64,000 bases of DNA from NCBI RefSeq assembly GCF_001982635.1, contig NZ_MKFI01000002.1:1105313-1169312 (forward strand). The letters run 5' to 3'. The stretch is from Bradyrhizobium mercantei. GTDB taxonomy: Bacteria > Pseudomonadota > Alphaproteobacteria > Rhizobiales > Xanthobacteraceae. Both the position numbers and the translations under genes were made by a program. This document shows positions 1 through 8,265 of the stretch, in pieces. Each line of letters begins with the position of its first letter. Position 1 is the first letter of the stretch. The notes beneath the pieces are model-generated. The model was not told the origin of the DNA. It searched no databases and saw only the letters and a program-made list of their open reading frames with translations.

Positions 1-244
1 GGATGTTGTTGGCGCCGTGCTCAGCAAAGCTCTCGGCGCAGTCGCCGCCTTGCAGCAGGAAGGCCTCGCCGTCGGCGACCCGCCCCAGCGCCTTCTTCAG
101 GCTGCGCGCCTCGCCCGCGAACACCAGCGGCGGAAAGGTCGCGAGCTGGGCCTCGACATCGGCCAATGCCTTGGCATCGGGATAATCGGGCACCTGCAGC
201 ACCTTCTTGGCGCGCCAGCTATCGGGTGTCCACCGCTCGGACAT
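1..244 (-). CDS. Class II DAHP synthase (3-deoxy-7-phosphoheptulonate synthase), N-terminal part
   Basis: The first 81 residues of a gene that runs off the left edge. It begins [14 protein letters not shown] and carries PPLVFAGE and [15 protein letters not shown], the N-terminal signature of class II (plant-type) DAHP synthases; the Cys of GGDC is a metal ligand in this family. The enzyme condenses phosphoenolpyruvate and erythrose 4-phosphate in the first step of the shikimate pathway, in the cytosol. The ATG is preceded by a CAGGAG ribosome binding site. The C-terminal barrel is outside the window, so intactness cannot be judged. Confidence 0.93.
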   Translation of the reverse strand, partial: MSERWTPDSWRAKKVLQVPDYPDAKALADVEAQLATFPPLVFAGEARSLKKALGRVADGEAFLLQGGDCAESFAEHGANNI

Positions 245-390
245 GAGGTCAACTCCTGAGCAAAAACCGCGACTTAATCGACGGGAAAGGAGGGCTTATA
301 CACAGCCGCCCGCTCCCCCGCTAGAAGGAATCCTGCAATCCCGTCAAACTCTTGCAGGAAAATGCGAATTCGCATTTGCTGGACCATACC

Positions 391-1317
391 ATGAATGCCA
401 GCCAAATTGCCGTGGCCCAGGCCACGCTGGACGACGTTTTTAGCGACGACATCGTCGTGCCCGCCGCGGACGGCTATCCGCTCGCCGCGACGCTGTTCCT
501 GCCGCGCGGCAGCAAGCGCCACGCCGTCCTGATCAATTCGGCGACCGCGGTGCCCCGCAAGGTCTATCGCGGCTTTGCCGGCTACCTCGCCCGCCGCGGC
601 GCGGCGGTCCTGACCTACGACTACCGCGGCACCGGCGACTCCAGACCGATGGCGGCGACCGGCCTGAACAAGCCGAAATCGCTCGCCGGCTTCAAGGCCA
701 CGATGGCGGACTGGGCCGCGCTCGACGCCACCGCCGCCGTGGCCTGGATGCGCGAGCGCTACCGCGACCTGCCCTTCGCCTATGTGGGCCATTCCTTCGG
801 CGGCCAGGCGCTCGGATTGCTCGCCAACAACACCGAGATCCCCCGCGCGCTCTTGATCGCCGCGCAGGCCGCCTATTGGAAGCTGATGGACTCGCCCGAG
901 CGCTACCGCGTCGTCGCCTTCATGAACGGCATCGGCCTGCCGCTGACGCGCACGCTCGGCTATCTGCCCGCCTGGGCCGGCCTCGGCATGGACCTGCCGC
1001 GCGGCGTATTCGAGCAATGGCGCGGCTGGGTGATGCGCGAGCGCTATCTGCTCGACGACCCGGCGCTTGGGGCGCGCGAGAACTTTGTGAAGTTCAAGGG
1101 CAGGCTCCGCGCCTTCAGCGTGACCGACGACACGTGGGCGACGCGGCCTGCGGTCGAGCTCTTGTGCTCCGCCTTCACCGCAACGACGCCGGAGATCGTC
1201 TCGATCCGTCCAGCCGACGCCGGCGCAACCAAGATCGGCCATTTCGGCTTCTTCCGCAGCGACCACCGCGACACGCTGTGGCGGGGTGCCGCGGAATGGC
1301 TGGAGGCAGAAGGGTAA
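391..1317 (+). CDS. Alpha/beta hydrolase family protein
   Basis: 308 residues with a predicted alpha/beta-hydrolase fold. The nucleophile elbow is GHSFGG at residues 133-138 (Ser135), preceded by the strand and turn YDYRGTGDS at about 77-84, which resembles the HGxG/YRG oxyanion region. A likely catalytic His lies in the C-terminal GHFGFF segment, after a variable lid. No signal peptide is visible, so it is probably cytosolic. The first in-frame ATG lies 39 bases upstream but adds poorly conserved residues, so the MNASQ start is preferred. It stands alone, divergent from the DAHP synthase gene. The substrate cannot be told from sequence; esterase or acyl-transfer activity is inference from the fold. 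Confidence 0.85.
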   Translation: MNASQIAVAQATLDDVFSDDIVVPAADGYPLAATLFLPRGSKRHAVLINSATAVPRKVYRGFAGYLARRGAAVLTYDYRGTGDSRPMAATGLNKPKSLAGFKATMADWAALDATAAVAWMRERYRDLPFAYVGHSFGGQALGLLANNTEIPRALLIAAQAAYWKLMDSPERYRVVAFMNGIGLPLTRTLGYLPAWAGLGMDLPRGVFEQWRGWVMRERYLLDDPALGARENFVKFKGRLRAFSVTDDTWATRPAVELLCSAFTATTPEIVSIRPADAGATKIGHFGFFRSDHRDTLWRGAAEWLEAEG

Positions 1318-1335
1318 GGCACGATCTATCCCAAC

Positions 1336-1457
1336 GTCGTCCCTGCGAAAGCAGGGACCCATACTCCGCCGCAGGTGTAGTGATTGGGACTCGTCGTTCC
1401 AGCATCGTACACCAATCAGCATTGGTGGTTATGGGTCCCTGCGTTCGCGGGGACGAC
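1336..1457. repeat. Inverted-repeat intergenic element of Bradyrhizobium type
   Basis: Two 28-base arms face each other (1336-1363 and 1430-1457). The left arm starts GTCGTCCCTGCG and ends GGGACCCATA; the right arm is close to its reverse complement, and each arm contains a smaller hairpin (CCCTGCGAAAGCAGGG on the left). About 66 bases separate the arms. I recall very similar GTCGTCCCCGCGAAAGCGGGGACCCATA motifs as abundant intergenic palindromes in Bradyrhizobium genomes. No coding content. Confidence 0.75.
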
Positions 1458-1600
1458 ATCGAGTATGTTGCATGGCCAGTGGGTCATACATCCGCGTTCT
1501 CGCGACATGAATCGTCCGAGCTTTGCTCTCCGCTTCGCGCTCTCGTCGTGGTTCGTCGGATCGAAGAAGCGCGCTTACCTGACGGCTCCAGCGCTGTCCG

Positions 1601-1626
1601 TCCCGCTCAAGTGCGGGAGCTTTTTT
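1601..1626 (+). terminator. Rho-independent terminator
   Basis: Stem TCCCGC/GCGGGA around a six-base loop, followed after two bases by six consecutive T. It ends a transcript read on the plus strand. The nearest plus-strand gene ends about 280 bases upstream with the inverted repeat between, so it may belong to an unannotated small RNA starting near 1460-1520, or simply end the hydrolase transcript. Confidence 0.7.
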
Positions 1627-1646
1627 GTCGCGGTAAACTGAAGCCC

Positions 1647-2000
1647 TCACACCACCTTCCGCGCAGCCGCCGTCGCCGCATCACCCGTGTTCGGCGTCCC
1701 GGTCGGCTCGATCAGCAAGAGATGCACCTCCTCCCGCGCGACCGGTCGGTGCTCGACGCCCTTCGGCACGATGTACAACTGGCCGGGATGCAGCGTGACG
1801 GTGCGGTCGCGTAGCTCGATGTCGAGCACGCCTTTCAGCACCAGGAAGAAATCGTCGGTGTCGTCGTGCTTGTGCCAGACGAACTCGCCCTGCACCTTCA
1901 CCACCATGACGTCGCAGGCGTTGAATTGCGCGACCGTGCGCGGCGACCAGTGATCGGAGAATGTCGACAGTTTCTGCGAGAGATCGATCGCGTCGCTCAT
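1647..2000 (-). CDS. Cupin-domain protein
   Basis: 117 residues forming a single small beta-barrel cupin. Motif 1 is visible as WHKHDDTDDFFLVLKG (metal-binding His-His and acidic residues) and motif 2 as LHPGQLYIVPKGVEHRPVA. Single-domain cupins of this size act as metal-dependent isomerases, dioxygenases or sugar/ligand binders; this sequence does not single one out. The start at MSDAIDLSQK has a GGAGGCACC ribosome binding site; an upstream in-frame extension lacks one. It lies just downstream of the DUF2934 gene on the same strand. Confidence 0.85.
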   Translation of the reverse strand: MSDAIDLSQKLSTFSDHWSPRTVAQFNACDVMVVKVQGEFVWHKHDDTDDFFLVLKGVLDIELRDRTVTLHPGQLYIVPKGVEHRPVAREEVHLLLIEPTGTPNTGDAATAAARKVV

Positions 2001-2057
2001 GGTGCCTCCGGGTCCGGGCCAGCTTGCCGGGCTCGTTAGCTCAGCGGCGCGACACAC

Positions 2058-2267
2058 TCAATGCACACCCCTCAACTTCGCCGGATACGGTGTCGGCCCG
2101 TCGTGCCCGTTGATATCGCAATGCGCTTCGCCATTGGCGCCGTTGCGCTCCAGCAGTTCCCGTTCGGCCTTGTACCAAAGCTGGTCCATCTGGCCTGGCG
2201 GTTCGCCGGCGTCCTTCCACAATTCGTAGGCGCGGGTCCGGATCTCCTGCTCGGTTGGGCCTCTCAT
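2058..2267 (-). CDS. DUF2934 domain-containing small protein
   Basis: 69 residues. The N-terminal half (EQEIRTRAYELWKDAGEPPGQMDQLWYKAERELL) matches DUF2934, a short alpha-helical domain common in rhizobia that looks like a fused helix pair; function unknown. The C-terminal tail is polar and probably disordered. An ATG start after GAGGGAG is chosen over a TTG five codons upstream. Probably cytosolic; no neighbour suggests a role. Confidence 0.8.
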   Translation of the reverse strand: MRGPTEQEIRTRAYELWKDAGEPPGQMDQLWYKAERELLERNGANGEAHCDINGHDGPTPYPAKLRGVH

Positions 2268-2502
2268 CGGCGGCTCCCTCAATTTGAGACATCAAACTGT
2301 TTGAGAGTGGAACATCCAGCATAGCGCAAGGTTCCAAGGCGCGCGAGATGGCCGCTTCGTCCATCGCGCCATCTGTGCACAAGCGCTGTTGCACAGGCCA
2401 TTCGTCAGAAACCGGATGAATTGAGTGAACAGCCCCAAAGAAAAGGCCCTAGCGAAGGGGGCACTAGCTGCGGCCAAGTCATTCACCAATGAGGTAGACG
2501 TG

Positions 2503-2610
2503 TCACCCGGCCAGCAGCCAGGCGACGCTGACGACGAGTGCGACGAACGACGCCCCGGCAACGCCGAGGAAGCCGTAGTCCACGCAGTCCAGTCGGTGCG
2601 AATTGAACAT
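2503..2610 (-). CDS. Possible 35-residue single-pass membrane protein
   Basis: An ATG-to-TGA frame of 35 codons too short for usual gene calling. The peptide begins MFNSHRLDCVDYGF and continues with a run of about 22 hydrophobic residues (LGVAGASFVALVVSVAWLL) ending AG. A short polar N-terminus followed by one membrane helix is typical of real bacterial small membrane proteins. A GAGG lies immediately before the ATG, closer than ideal. Function unknown; it could be a chance frame. Confidence 0.4.
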   Translation of the reverse strand: MFNSHRLDCVDYGFLGVAGASFVALVVSVAWLLAG

Positions 2611-2953
2611 GCCTCAGCCTACGACCGGCAACGCGGCTGCGCACTAAGATATGCAAGTCAGTGAGGGTGTCCTATTTTGCCCGGCACCCAAGGAACGGCT
2701 GAAGCGGCGATTGCTCTCGAAATGCACGCCGTAATCTTACGGAGAAAAACTACCCCTTCAGAGGTATGAAACCTTTCGTGCCCCATGCAGACTTATTTGC
2801 ATCAGGATTTTGCAACGACCCTCCTGGGGCTAGAGACAGCGCCGCCCGCGTGTATTTTAAGCGAGCGGCGTTGGGCTATCAGGCAGGGCTCGGCCCGTGT
2901 TCCCAATCACCAGGACAGCACCAAGGCGTCGGGGCAACTCCCCCGGAGTGGCC
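2611..2953. other. Gene-poor stretch
   Basis: No supportable gene. It holds a 27-base sequence at 2681-2707 that recurs almost exactly at 9483-9508 (see findings), a moderately AT-rich stretch near 2730-2810 that could contain promoters, and no clear terminator. Short open frames here lack ribosome binding sites and plausible codon use. Confidence 0.5.
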
Positions 2954-4339
2954 CTACTCCGCCGCCTGCCGCACGTGGCGCGCGGTCGGCGTGCGCATCG
3001 TCACCAGCTCTTCAGACGCGGTCGGATGCAGCGCGATGGTGGCGTCGAAATCGGCCTTGGTCGCCTTCATCTTGACCGCGATCGCAACGGCTTGGGTGAT
3101 TTCGGCGGCGCAGTCGCCGACGATATGGCAGCCGAGCACGCGATCGCTCGCACCGTCGACCACGAGCTTCATCAGCACGCGGGTGTCGCGGCCGGACATC
3201 GTCGCCTTGATCGGGCGGAAATCGGTCTTGTAGATGTCGACGTGGGAAAACTGCGCCCGCGCCTCTTCCTCGGTGAGGCCGACGGTGCCGACCTCGGGCT
3301 GCGAGAACACCGCGGTCGGGATCGTCGCGTGATCGACCTGGACCGGGCGCTTGCCGAACACGGTGTCGGCGAAGGCATGGCCCTCGCGGATCGCGACCGG
3401 GGTCAGGTTGGTGCGGTGGGTGACGTCGCCGACCGCGTAGATGTTGTCGACCGAGGTTTTCGACCAGCCGTCGACCTGGATGCCGCCATTGGCGGGATTG
3501 ATGGCGACGCCGGCGGTCTCGAGTCCGAGATTGGCGACGTTCGGATGGCGGCCGATCGCGAACATCACCTGGTCGGCGGCGATGCTCGAACCGCCCGACA
3601 GATGCGCAGTGAAATCATGGCCGTGCTTGTCGACCTTCGTCACCGTGCAGCCGGTGATGATGGTGATGCCGCGCTTCTCCATCTCGGCGCGGACATGCTT
3701 GCGCACGTCCTCGTCGAAGCCGCGCAGGATGTTGTCGCCGCGGTAGACCACCGACACGTCGGAGCCGTAGCCGGCGAAGATGCCGGCGAATTCCAGCGCG
3801 ATGTAGCCGCCGCCCTGGATCACGATCCGCTTCGGCAGCTCCTTGAGGTGAAACGCCTCGTTGGAGGAGATCACGTGCTCGATGCCGGGGACATGCGGCC
3901 CATGATTGGGCGCGCCGCCGGTCGCAATCAGGATGTACTTTGCCGTCACCTTCTCGCCGGTGGCTAGGCGGAGCGTGTGGGCATCCTCCAGCACTGCGCG
4001 GGTCTTGACGATCCGCGCGCCGGACTTCTCGACATTGGTGGTGTAGGCGCCCTCGAGCCGGGCGATCTCCTTGTCCTTGTTGGCAACCAGCGTGGCCCAG
4101 TCGAACGAGACCTGGCCGATGCTCCAGCCGAAGCCGGCCGCATCCTCGATCTCTTGGTGGACGTGGCTGCCGATCACGAACAGCTTCTTCGGCACGCAGC
4201 CGCGGATCACGCAGGTGCCGCCCATCCGGTACTCTTCGGCGACCATGACCTTCGCGCCATAATTGGCGGCGATGCGCGCGGCACGAACGCCGCCCGAACC
4301 ACCACCGATGACAAACAGGTCGACGTCAAACTCGGCCAT
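2954..4339 (-). CDS. gor: Glutathione-disulfide reductase
   Basis: 461 residues, the usual length. FAD-binding GGGSGG at 12-17; redox-active disulfide GGTCVIRGCVPKK with Cys43 and Cys48; NADPH-binding Rossmann segment QGGGYIALEFA in the middle; and the C-terminal dimer segment with HPTASEE, whose His is the catalytic base of the partner subunit. The CVIRGC spacing and HPT motif favour glutathione reductase over dihydrolipoamide or mercuric reductase. It reduces glutathione disulfide with NADPH in the cytosol. It is downstream of the DUF2059 and rpiA genes on the same strand. Confidence 0.95.
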   Translation of the reverse strand: MAEFDVDLFVIGGGSGGVRAARIAANYGAKVMVAEEYRMGGTCVIRGCVPKKLFVIGSHVHQEIEDAAGFGWSIGQVSFDWATLVANKDKEIARLEGAYTTNVEKSGARIVKTRAVLEDAHTLRLATGEKVTAKYILIATGGAPNHGPHVPGIEHVISSNEAFHLKELPKRIVIQGGGYIALEFAGIFAGYGSDVSVVYRGDNILRGFDEDVRKHVRAEMEKRGITIITGCTVTKVDKHGHDFTAHLSGGSSIAADQVMFAIGRHPNVANLGLETAGVAINPANGGIQVDGWSKTSVDNIYAVGDVTHRTNLTPVAIREGHAFADTVFGKRPVQVDHATIPTAVFSQPEVGTVGLTEEEARAQFSHVDIYKTDFRPIKATMSGRDTRVLMKLVVDGASDRVLGCHIVGDCAAEITQAVAIAVKMKATKADFDATIALHPTASEELVTMRTPTARHVRQAAE

Positions 4340-4357
4340 GGCAACCTCTTTCTTCCG

Positions 4358-4381
4358 CCTCGCCCCGCAAGCGGGGCGAGG
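4358..4381. other. Perfect GC-rich hairpin between the DUF2059 gene and gor
   Basis: Eleven-base arms CCTCGCCCCGC and GCGGGGCGAGG with a two-base AA centre. There is no T-run on either side, so it is not a canonical terminator. It sits in the short gap before gor and could act as a partial terminator or RNA-stabilising hairpin. Confidence 0.5.
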
Positions 4382-4404
4382 TCACAAGCATATAGGTATC
4401 GTTT

Positions 4405-4941
4405 TCAGATATCCTTGCCGCGCTTCTTCATCTCGGCCTTGAACTGGCCGTTGATGATCACGCCGAACTGCTGCGCCCACTGCTGCATATATTGCAGCGA
4501 ACCGTTGATTGCAGTGGGCTCCGCGGTCAACAGCTTCTGGCCGAGCGGCGTCTTGTAGAACGTCACGAGATCCTTCAGCTCCTGCTCGGTGAACTCGGAG
4601 GCGTAGATCTGCGCCATGCCCTCGCCGATCTCCTTCTCGCTGCCGCCGAACTGCTTGGCGACGACAACCGCCACCTCGTCGAGGTCCTTCTGGTAGTTCA
4701 GGTACTGCTGCAACAGACCGGTCTTGGTCTTCTCGATGATCCCGGGAACGGCGCCGTTGTACATGACAGCCACGTTCTTCATCGCCAGGATTTCCTTGGC
4801 GTACCCAATCGCGGCGGGGGTCGACTGCTTGACCTTGGGCATGGGGGGCAACTGCGGCTGCTGCGCCATCGCCGGTGCGGTCGCGAGCGCAAGGCCTGCC
4901 GCGAGGGCCGCCGCCGACAAAAATCCCGAAAAACGCTTCAT
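4405..4941 (-). CDS. Secreted DUF2059 protein
   Basis: 178 residues. A classical signal peptide spans about residues 1-27 (MKRFSG, a hydrophobic Ala/Leu core, then APAMAQ), so the mature protein is periplasmic. The mature part is alpha-helical and matches DUF2059: AQIYASEFTEQELKDLVTFYKTPLGQKLL is the characteristic block. Function unknown. The start at MKRFSG follows AAGGAG; the upstream in-frame ATG would spoil the signal peptide. It starts 23 bases after the rpiA stop and is probably cotranscribed with it. Confidence 0.88.
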   Translation of the reverse strand: MKRFSGFLSAAALAAGLALATAPAMAQQPQLPPMPKVKQSTPAAIGYAKEILAMKNVAVMYNGAVPGIIEKTKTGLLQQYLNYQKDLDEVAVVVAKQFGGSEKEIGEGMAQIYASEFTEQELKDLVTFYKTPLGQKLLTAEPTAINGSLQYMQQWAQQFGVIINGQFKAEMKKRGKDI

Positions 4942-4964
4942 TCCAAGTCTCCTTGCTTGCGGCG

Positions 4965-5663
4965 TCATCGCCGTTCAACAACCCGAATTCCCTGTGCGCC
5001 GGCCAGAACGGCGACGCTGCCAAGCCCGATGAACAGGCCGTGTTCAACCACGCCCGGTATGGCGCTGAGCAAACCGGCGAGACGCGGCGGGTCGCCGATC
5101 CGGCCGAGATGGGCATCGACGATCCAGTGGCCGCCATCGGTGACAAAAACGTGACCGTCCTTGCCCTTACGGATGATCATTTCGCCGGACACGCCGGCCT
5201 CCGCGAACGCCCGCGCCATCGCGGCCTGCGTCGCGCCGAGCCCGAACGGGATCACCTCGACCGGCAGCGGAAACCGGCCGAGCACCTCGACCCATTTGCT
5301 GTCGTCGGCGATCACGATCATGCGATCACTGGCGGCCGCCACGATCTTCTCGCGCAGCAGCGCACCGCCGCCGCCCTTGATCAGATTGAGCGCCGGGTCG
5401 ATCTCGTCGGCGCCGTCGATGGTGAGATCGAGATGGTCGATCTCGTCCAGCGTGGTCAGCGGAACGCCGCAGCGGATCGCGTCCGCCCGGGTCGCCTCCG
5501 AGGTCGGCACGCCGATCACCTTCATGCCCGCGCGGACCTTTTCGCCGAGCAGCTCGACGAAATGCTTGGCGGTCGACCCGGTGCCGAGCCCGAGCTTCAT
5601 GCCGTCGCGCACCTCTTCGAGCGCGCGCGCCGCCGCCTGGCGTTTCAGTGCGTCCATGTCCAC
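4965..5663 (-). CDS. rpiA: Ribose-5-phosphate isomerase A
   Basis: 232 residues. Phosphate-binding [11 protein letters not shown] near 24-34, the DGADEID motif near 84-90 with catalytic acids, and [12 protein letters not shown] near 96-107 with catalytic Glu; all are RpiA landmarks. It interconverts ribose 5-phosphate and ribulose 5-phosphate in the pentose phosphate pathway. A GTG start about ten bases after AAGGGG is used; an ATG two codons downstream is the alternative. First gene of a probable rpiA-DUF2059 unit. Confidence 0.94.
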   Translation of the reverse strand: MDMDALKRQAAARALEEVRDGMKLGLGTGSTAKHFVELLGEKVRAGMKVIGVPTSEATRADAIRCGVPLTTLDEIDHLDLTIDGADEIDPALNLIKGGGGALLREKIVAAASDRMIVIADDSKWVEVLGRFPLPVEVIPFGLGATQAAMARAFAEAGVSGEMIIRKGKDGHVFVTDGGHWIVDAHLGRIGDPPRLAGLLSAIPGVVEHGLFIGLGSVAVLAGAQGIRVVERR

Positions 5664-5767
5664 GTGCCGATTGCCCCTTGCGTTGCGGGCGCGCCATTGG
5701 GCGGCCCCGGCGGGCGCATATCTAGCCTCGATTCACCGGCAGGAATAGCACCAACAGGAGACCGTCC

Positions 5768-6601
5768 TTAGTCGGAAACTGCGTCCATTTCGGCCAAAAT
5801 CGCCGAAAAACGGTCCTCGACCTCGGCTCGCATCCCGGAATGGGTGAAAATATAGAGCTGGTCTTGACGGATTGCGGCCAGCACGCGGGCCGCCACCGAA
5901 GCCGGATCGAGACCAGCTTCCAGGCGGCGCGCGATCTCGGCGATCAGCGCGGCTGCCGGGCTGTCGGGCGCGTGCTGGCGGGGCGGACCGTAATGCTCGG
6001 GGCGGTTGCGCCCGCTCTCGCCGATCCGGGTCCGCACAAAGCTCGGACAGAGCACGCTGACGCCGATCCCGAGCGGCTTGAGCTGTTGACTTAATCCCTC
6101 CGAAATGGCGACGACGGCGAACTTGGTTGCCGCGTAGGGGCTGAGACCGAGCCCGGCATTCATTCCGGCCATCGAGGCCGTGTTGACGAAATGGCCGCCC
6201 TCCTTGTGCTGGCGGATGTGCGGCAGGAAGCTCCTGATGCCGTGCACGACCCCCATCAGATTGACGTCGACCACCCAGCGCCAGTCGTCGACCGAGATCT
6301 GGTCGATGCCGCCGCCGGCGGCGACGCCGGCATTGTTGCAGACGACATGGATTTTTCCGAAAGCGAGGAACGAGGCATGCGCCGCGCCATCGACGCTGGC
6401 GGGGTCGGCGACATCGCAGACCACACCCTGGACGTTGGCGCCGGTGGCGCGCAGCGTCGCCACGGCCTTGTCGAGCGCGCCGGCTTCGATGTCGGCGAGC
6501 ATCACCTTCATGCCCTCACGCGCGAAGGCGGTTGCCATGGCCAGTCCGATTCCGCTCGCCGCACCGGTGACAAAAGCGGCTTTTCCGGCAAGTTCCCGCA
6601 T
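5768..6601 (-). CDS. SDR family NAD(P)-dependent oxidoreductase
   Basis: 277 residues of classical short-chain dehydrogenase. Cofactor motif TGAASGIG at 12-19, NNAG near 90, catalytic Ser in NTASMAG, and YAATK with catalytic Tyr and Lys near 155-159. An acidic residue in LADIEAG at the end of strand two suggests NAD preference. About 250 residues is usual; the extra C-terminal helix is common in rhizobial members. The start at MRELAGK follows GGGGGAGG; an ATG seven codons upstream lacks a site. Substrate unknown. Confidence 0.87.
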   Translation of the reverse strand: MRELAGKAAFVTGAASGIGLAMATAFAREGMKVMLADIEAGALDKAVATLRATGANVQGVVCDVADPASVDGAAHASFLAFGKIHVVCNNAGVAAGGGIDQISVDDWRWVVDVNLMGVVHGIRSFLPHIRQHKEGGHFVNTASMAGMNAGLGLSPYAATKFAVVAISEGLSQQLKPLGIGVSVLCPSFVRTRIGESGRNRPEHYGPPRQHAPDSPAAALIAEIARRLEAGLDPASVAARVLAAIRQDQLYIFTHSGMRAEVEDRFSAILAEMDAVSD

Positions 6602-6678
6602 CCCAGCCTCCCCCTTTTTCATGACGTGCTCACATCTACTCTTGCATCGCGGCGCCCGGCCCGATAGCCAAAAGCATC

Positions 6679-7359
6679 ATGTCCGCCTCCTCTCCCCCCA
6701 TCGTCGTATTCGATCTCGACGGCACGCTGGTCGACACCGCGCCTGATCTGATCAGCGCGCTCAATTACGTGCTCGACCGCGAGGGTCTGCAACCGGTGCC
6801 GCTGTCGGCGGCGCGCAACATGATCGGCGCCGGCGCGCGCAAGCTGCTCGAGCGCGGGCTCGAGGTGGATGGCCGCTCGGTCAGCGTCGCTGACCTCGAC
6901 CGCCTGACCGTGGATTTCGTCGACTATTACGCCGAGCATATCGCCGACGGCTCGCGCCCGTTCGACGGGCTTGAGGCCGCGCTCGACCGGCTCGCCGCCA
7001 AGGGCCATCGCTTCGCGGTCTGCACCAACAAGCTGGAATGGCTGTCCAAGCTGCTGCTCGACCGGCTCGGCCTGACGCCGCGCTTTGCCGCGATCTGCGG
7101 CCAGGACACGTTCGGCGTCGCCAAGCCCGACCCGGCGTTCCTGCGCGAGACGGTCGCCCGCGCCGGCGGCCGGCTGCCCGGCGCCATCATGGTCGGCGAT
7201 GCCGGCCCCGATGTCGGGGTCGCCCGCCGCGCCAGCGTCCCCGTGATCGGCGTCGATTTTGGCTATACCGACGTACCGATGACCGAGCTGAAGCCGGACC
7301 GGCTGATCAGCCACATGCGCGATCTGCCGGACGCGGTCGCCAGCCTCATTGCGGCATAA
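6679..7359 (+). CDS. gph: Phosphoglycolate phosphatase, HAD family
   Basis: 226 residues. HAD motif I FDLDGTLVDT puts the nucleophile at Asp12 with Asp14 as acid/base; motif II is CTNK, motif III the Lys in KPDP, motif IV GDAGPD. A helical cap after motif I and the overall length fit Gph. It hydrolyses 2-phosphoglycolate from DNA repair or photorespiratory-type chemistry, linking to glyoxylate metabolism encoded later in the window. Divergent from the SDR gene with under 80 bases between. Confidence 0.85.
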   Translation: MSASSPPIVVFDLDGTLVDTAPDLISALNYVLDREGLQPVPLSAARNMIGAGARKLLERGLEVDGRSVSVADLDRLTVDFVDYYAEHIADGSRPFDGLEAALDRLAAKGHRFAVCTNKLEWLSKLLLDRLGLTPRFAAICGQDTFGVAKPDPAFLRETVARAGGRLPGAIMVGDAGPDVGVARRASVPVIGVDFGYTDVPMTELKPDRLISHMRDLPDAVASLIAA

Positions 7360-7385
7360 GTTTTCCGCAACACGTTGATATCACT

Positions 7386-7411
7386 TGGCAATGTTTTGCC
7401 ATGCGATTTTT
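7386..7411 (+). terminator. Weak terminator candidate after gph
   Basis: TGGCAA/TTGCCA stem with a four-base loop (7386-7401), then TGCGATTTTT. It lies 27 bases after the gph stop and just before the CtrA box, so it would separate gph from the lipoprotein gene. The stem is only six pairs. Confidence 0.35.
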
Positions 7412-7414
7412 CCA

Positions 7415-7430
7415 TTAACCATCCTTTAAC
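7415..7430 (+). promoter_or_regulatory. CtrA box upstream of the lipoprotein gene
   Basis: TTAACCATCCTTTAAC matches TTAA-N7-TTAAC exactly and also contains the TTAACCAT half-site described for the alphaproteobacterial cell-cycle regulator CtrA. It is about 90 bases upstream of the lipoprotein start, a normal place for CtrA activation or repression. Binding is inferred. Confidence 0.65.
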
Positions 7431-7519
7431 GAGCAGACCTCCCGCGGTTGCGCCCCTGTTCCGACGCTCTTATGGTCGCTCCGGGGATTGTGGCTGATTG
7501 CCGCAGTAGAGTGTGGATC

Positions 7520-7993
7520 ATGCGTCGTATCATCGTGATTGCGGCCGCCGGGCTGAGCCTGGCTGGCTGCTCCTCCTTCTCATTGGATTCGTTCAAGTCG
7601 GCTCCGCCGCCTATGCAGGTTCAGCTGGATTCGGCACCGCAAGGCGCTGACGCCGTGACTTCGCTTGGACCGGGCTGCAAGACGCCCTGCACCGTGTCGG
7701 TGCCGGCGCCGGAGGCTAACTTCTCCGTCACCTTCAACATGCCGAAGTTCCAGCCGGCAACGGTGCCGGTGACGGTGACCCGCACGCCGGGTGACTTCAC
7801 GAGCCCGGCGACGACCACGCTCGATCCGAGCCCGGTGTTCGCCGAGCTGCAACCCGCCGGCCCGCCGCCGCGCGCGCACAAGCCGCGGCCGAAACGGAAG
7901 CCGAAGCCGGCTGCCGCTGCGGCCCCTGCTCCGGACGCGGCGTTCCCCGCTCCGGCTGCTGCGCCGCCGCCGGCCGCAGCTCCGTCGCGCTAG
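7520..7993 (+). CDS. Small lipoprotein with PEGA-like segment and Pro/Ala-rich tail
   Basis: 157 residues. MRRIIVIAAAGLSLAGC is a lipoprotein signal with lipobox LAGC, lipidated Cys17. Residues of about 35-95 (GCKTPCTVSVPAPEANFSVTFNMPKFQPATVPVTV) resemble a PEGA repeat, a small beta domain found on envelope proteins. The tail is KPRPKRKPKP followed by Ala/Pro repeats, which suggests a cell-wall-spanning or peptidoglycan-contacting linker. Translation probably starts at the ATG after GTGGATC. A CtrA box lies upstream and a strong terminator downstream, so it is likely monocistronic and possibly cell-cycle regulated. Exact role unknown. Confidence 0.8.
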   Translation: MRRIIVIAAAGLSLAGCSSFSLDSFKSAPPPMQVQLDSAPQGADAVTSLGPGCKTPCTVSVPAPEANFSVTFNMPKFQPATVPVTVTRTPGDFTSPATTTLDPSPVFAELQPAGPPPRAHKPRPKRKPKPAAAAAPAPDAAFPAPAAAPPPAAAPSR

Positions 7994-8026
7994 CGCGCTA
8001 CTATCGAGATTTGCACTGCACAAGAG

Positions 8027-8048
8027 CCCGGCCACAAGCCGGGTTTTT
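8027..8048 (+). terminator. Rho-independent terminator of the lipoprotein gene
   Basis: CCCGGC-CACAA-GCCGGG stem-loop directly followed by TTTTT, 33 bases after the lipoprotein stop. Confidence 0.85.
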
Positions 8049-8231
8049 GGTTTTGGTGGAGACACATTGGCGATAGCGATCATGCATCGCGCGATATGCC
8101 TCGCCTATCGCTTTGCGATTGGCTTTGCATGTTGCGTATCCTCCCTTGGAACGCATTGTGACAACGTGCCAACATGCATAGATTGCGGATGCCGGAGCCG
8201 GTCACGGCGCGGCAGGCAGGGAACAGGTTGC

Positions 8232-8265
8232 AAGGCCCGAACTGAATGAAGGCCCGAACTGAATG
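8232..8265 (+). repeat. 17-bp tandem duplication over the moaA start codon
   Basis: The unit AAGGCCCGAACTGAATG occurs twice head to tail (8232-8248, 8249-8265). The ATG ending the second copy is the moaA start. The ATG ending the first copy opens a six-codon frame whose TGA overlaps the moaA ATG as ATGA. See findings. Confidence 0.9.

Noticed and set aside
2026..2100. GGGCTCGTTAGCTCAGCGGC resembling the 5' half of a tRNA
   Set aside because: No anticodon stem, no GGTTCGA-type T arm and no matching 3' acceptor strand follow; the stretch is also the end of the DUF2934 gene and its flank.
4358..4381. Perfect 11-base hairpin as a terminator of the rpiA-DUF2059 unit
   Set aside because: The hairpin is strong but no T-run follows on either strand, so it is recorded as a hairpin only.
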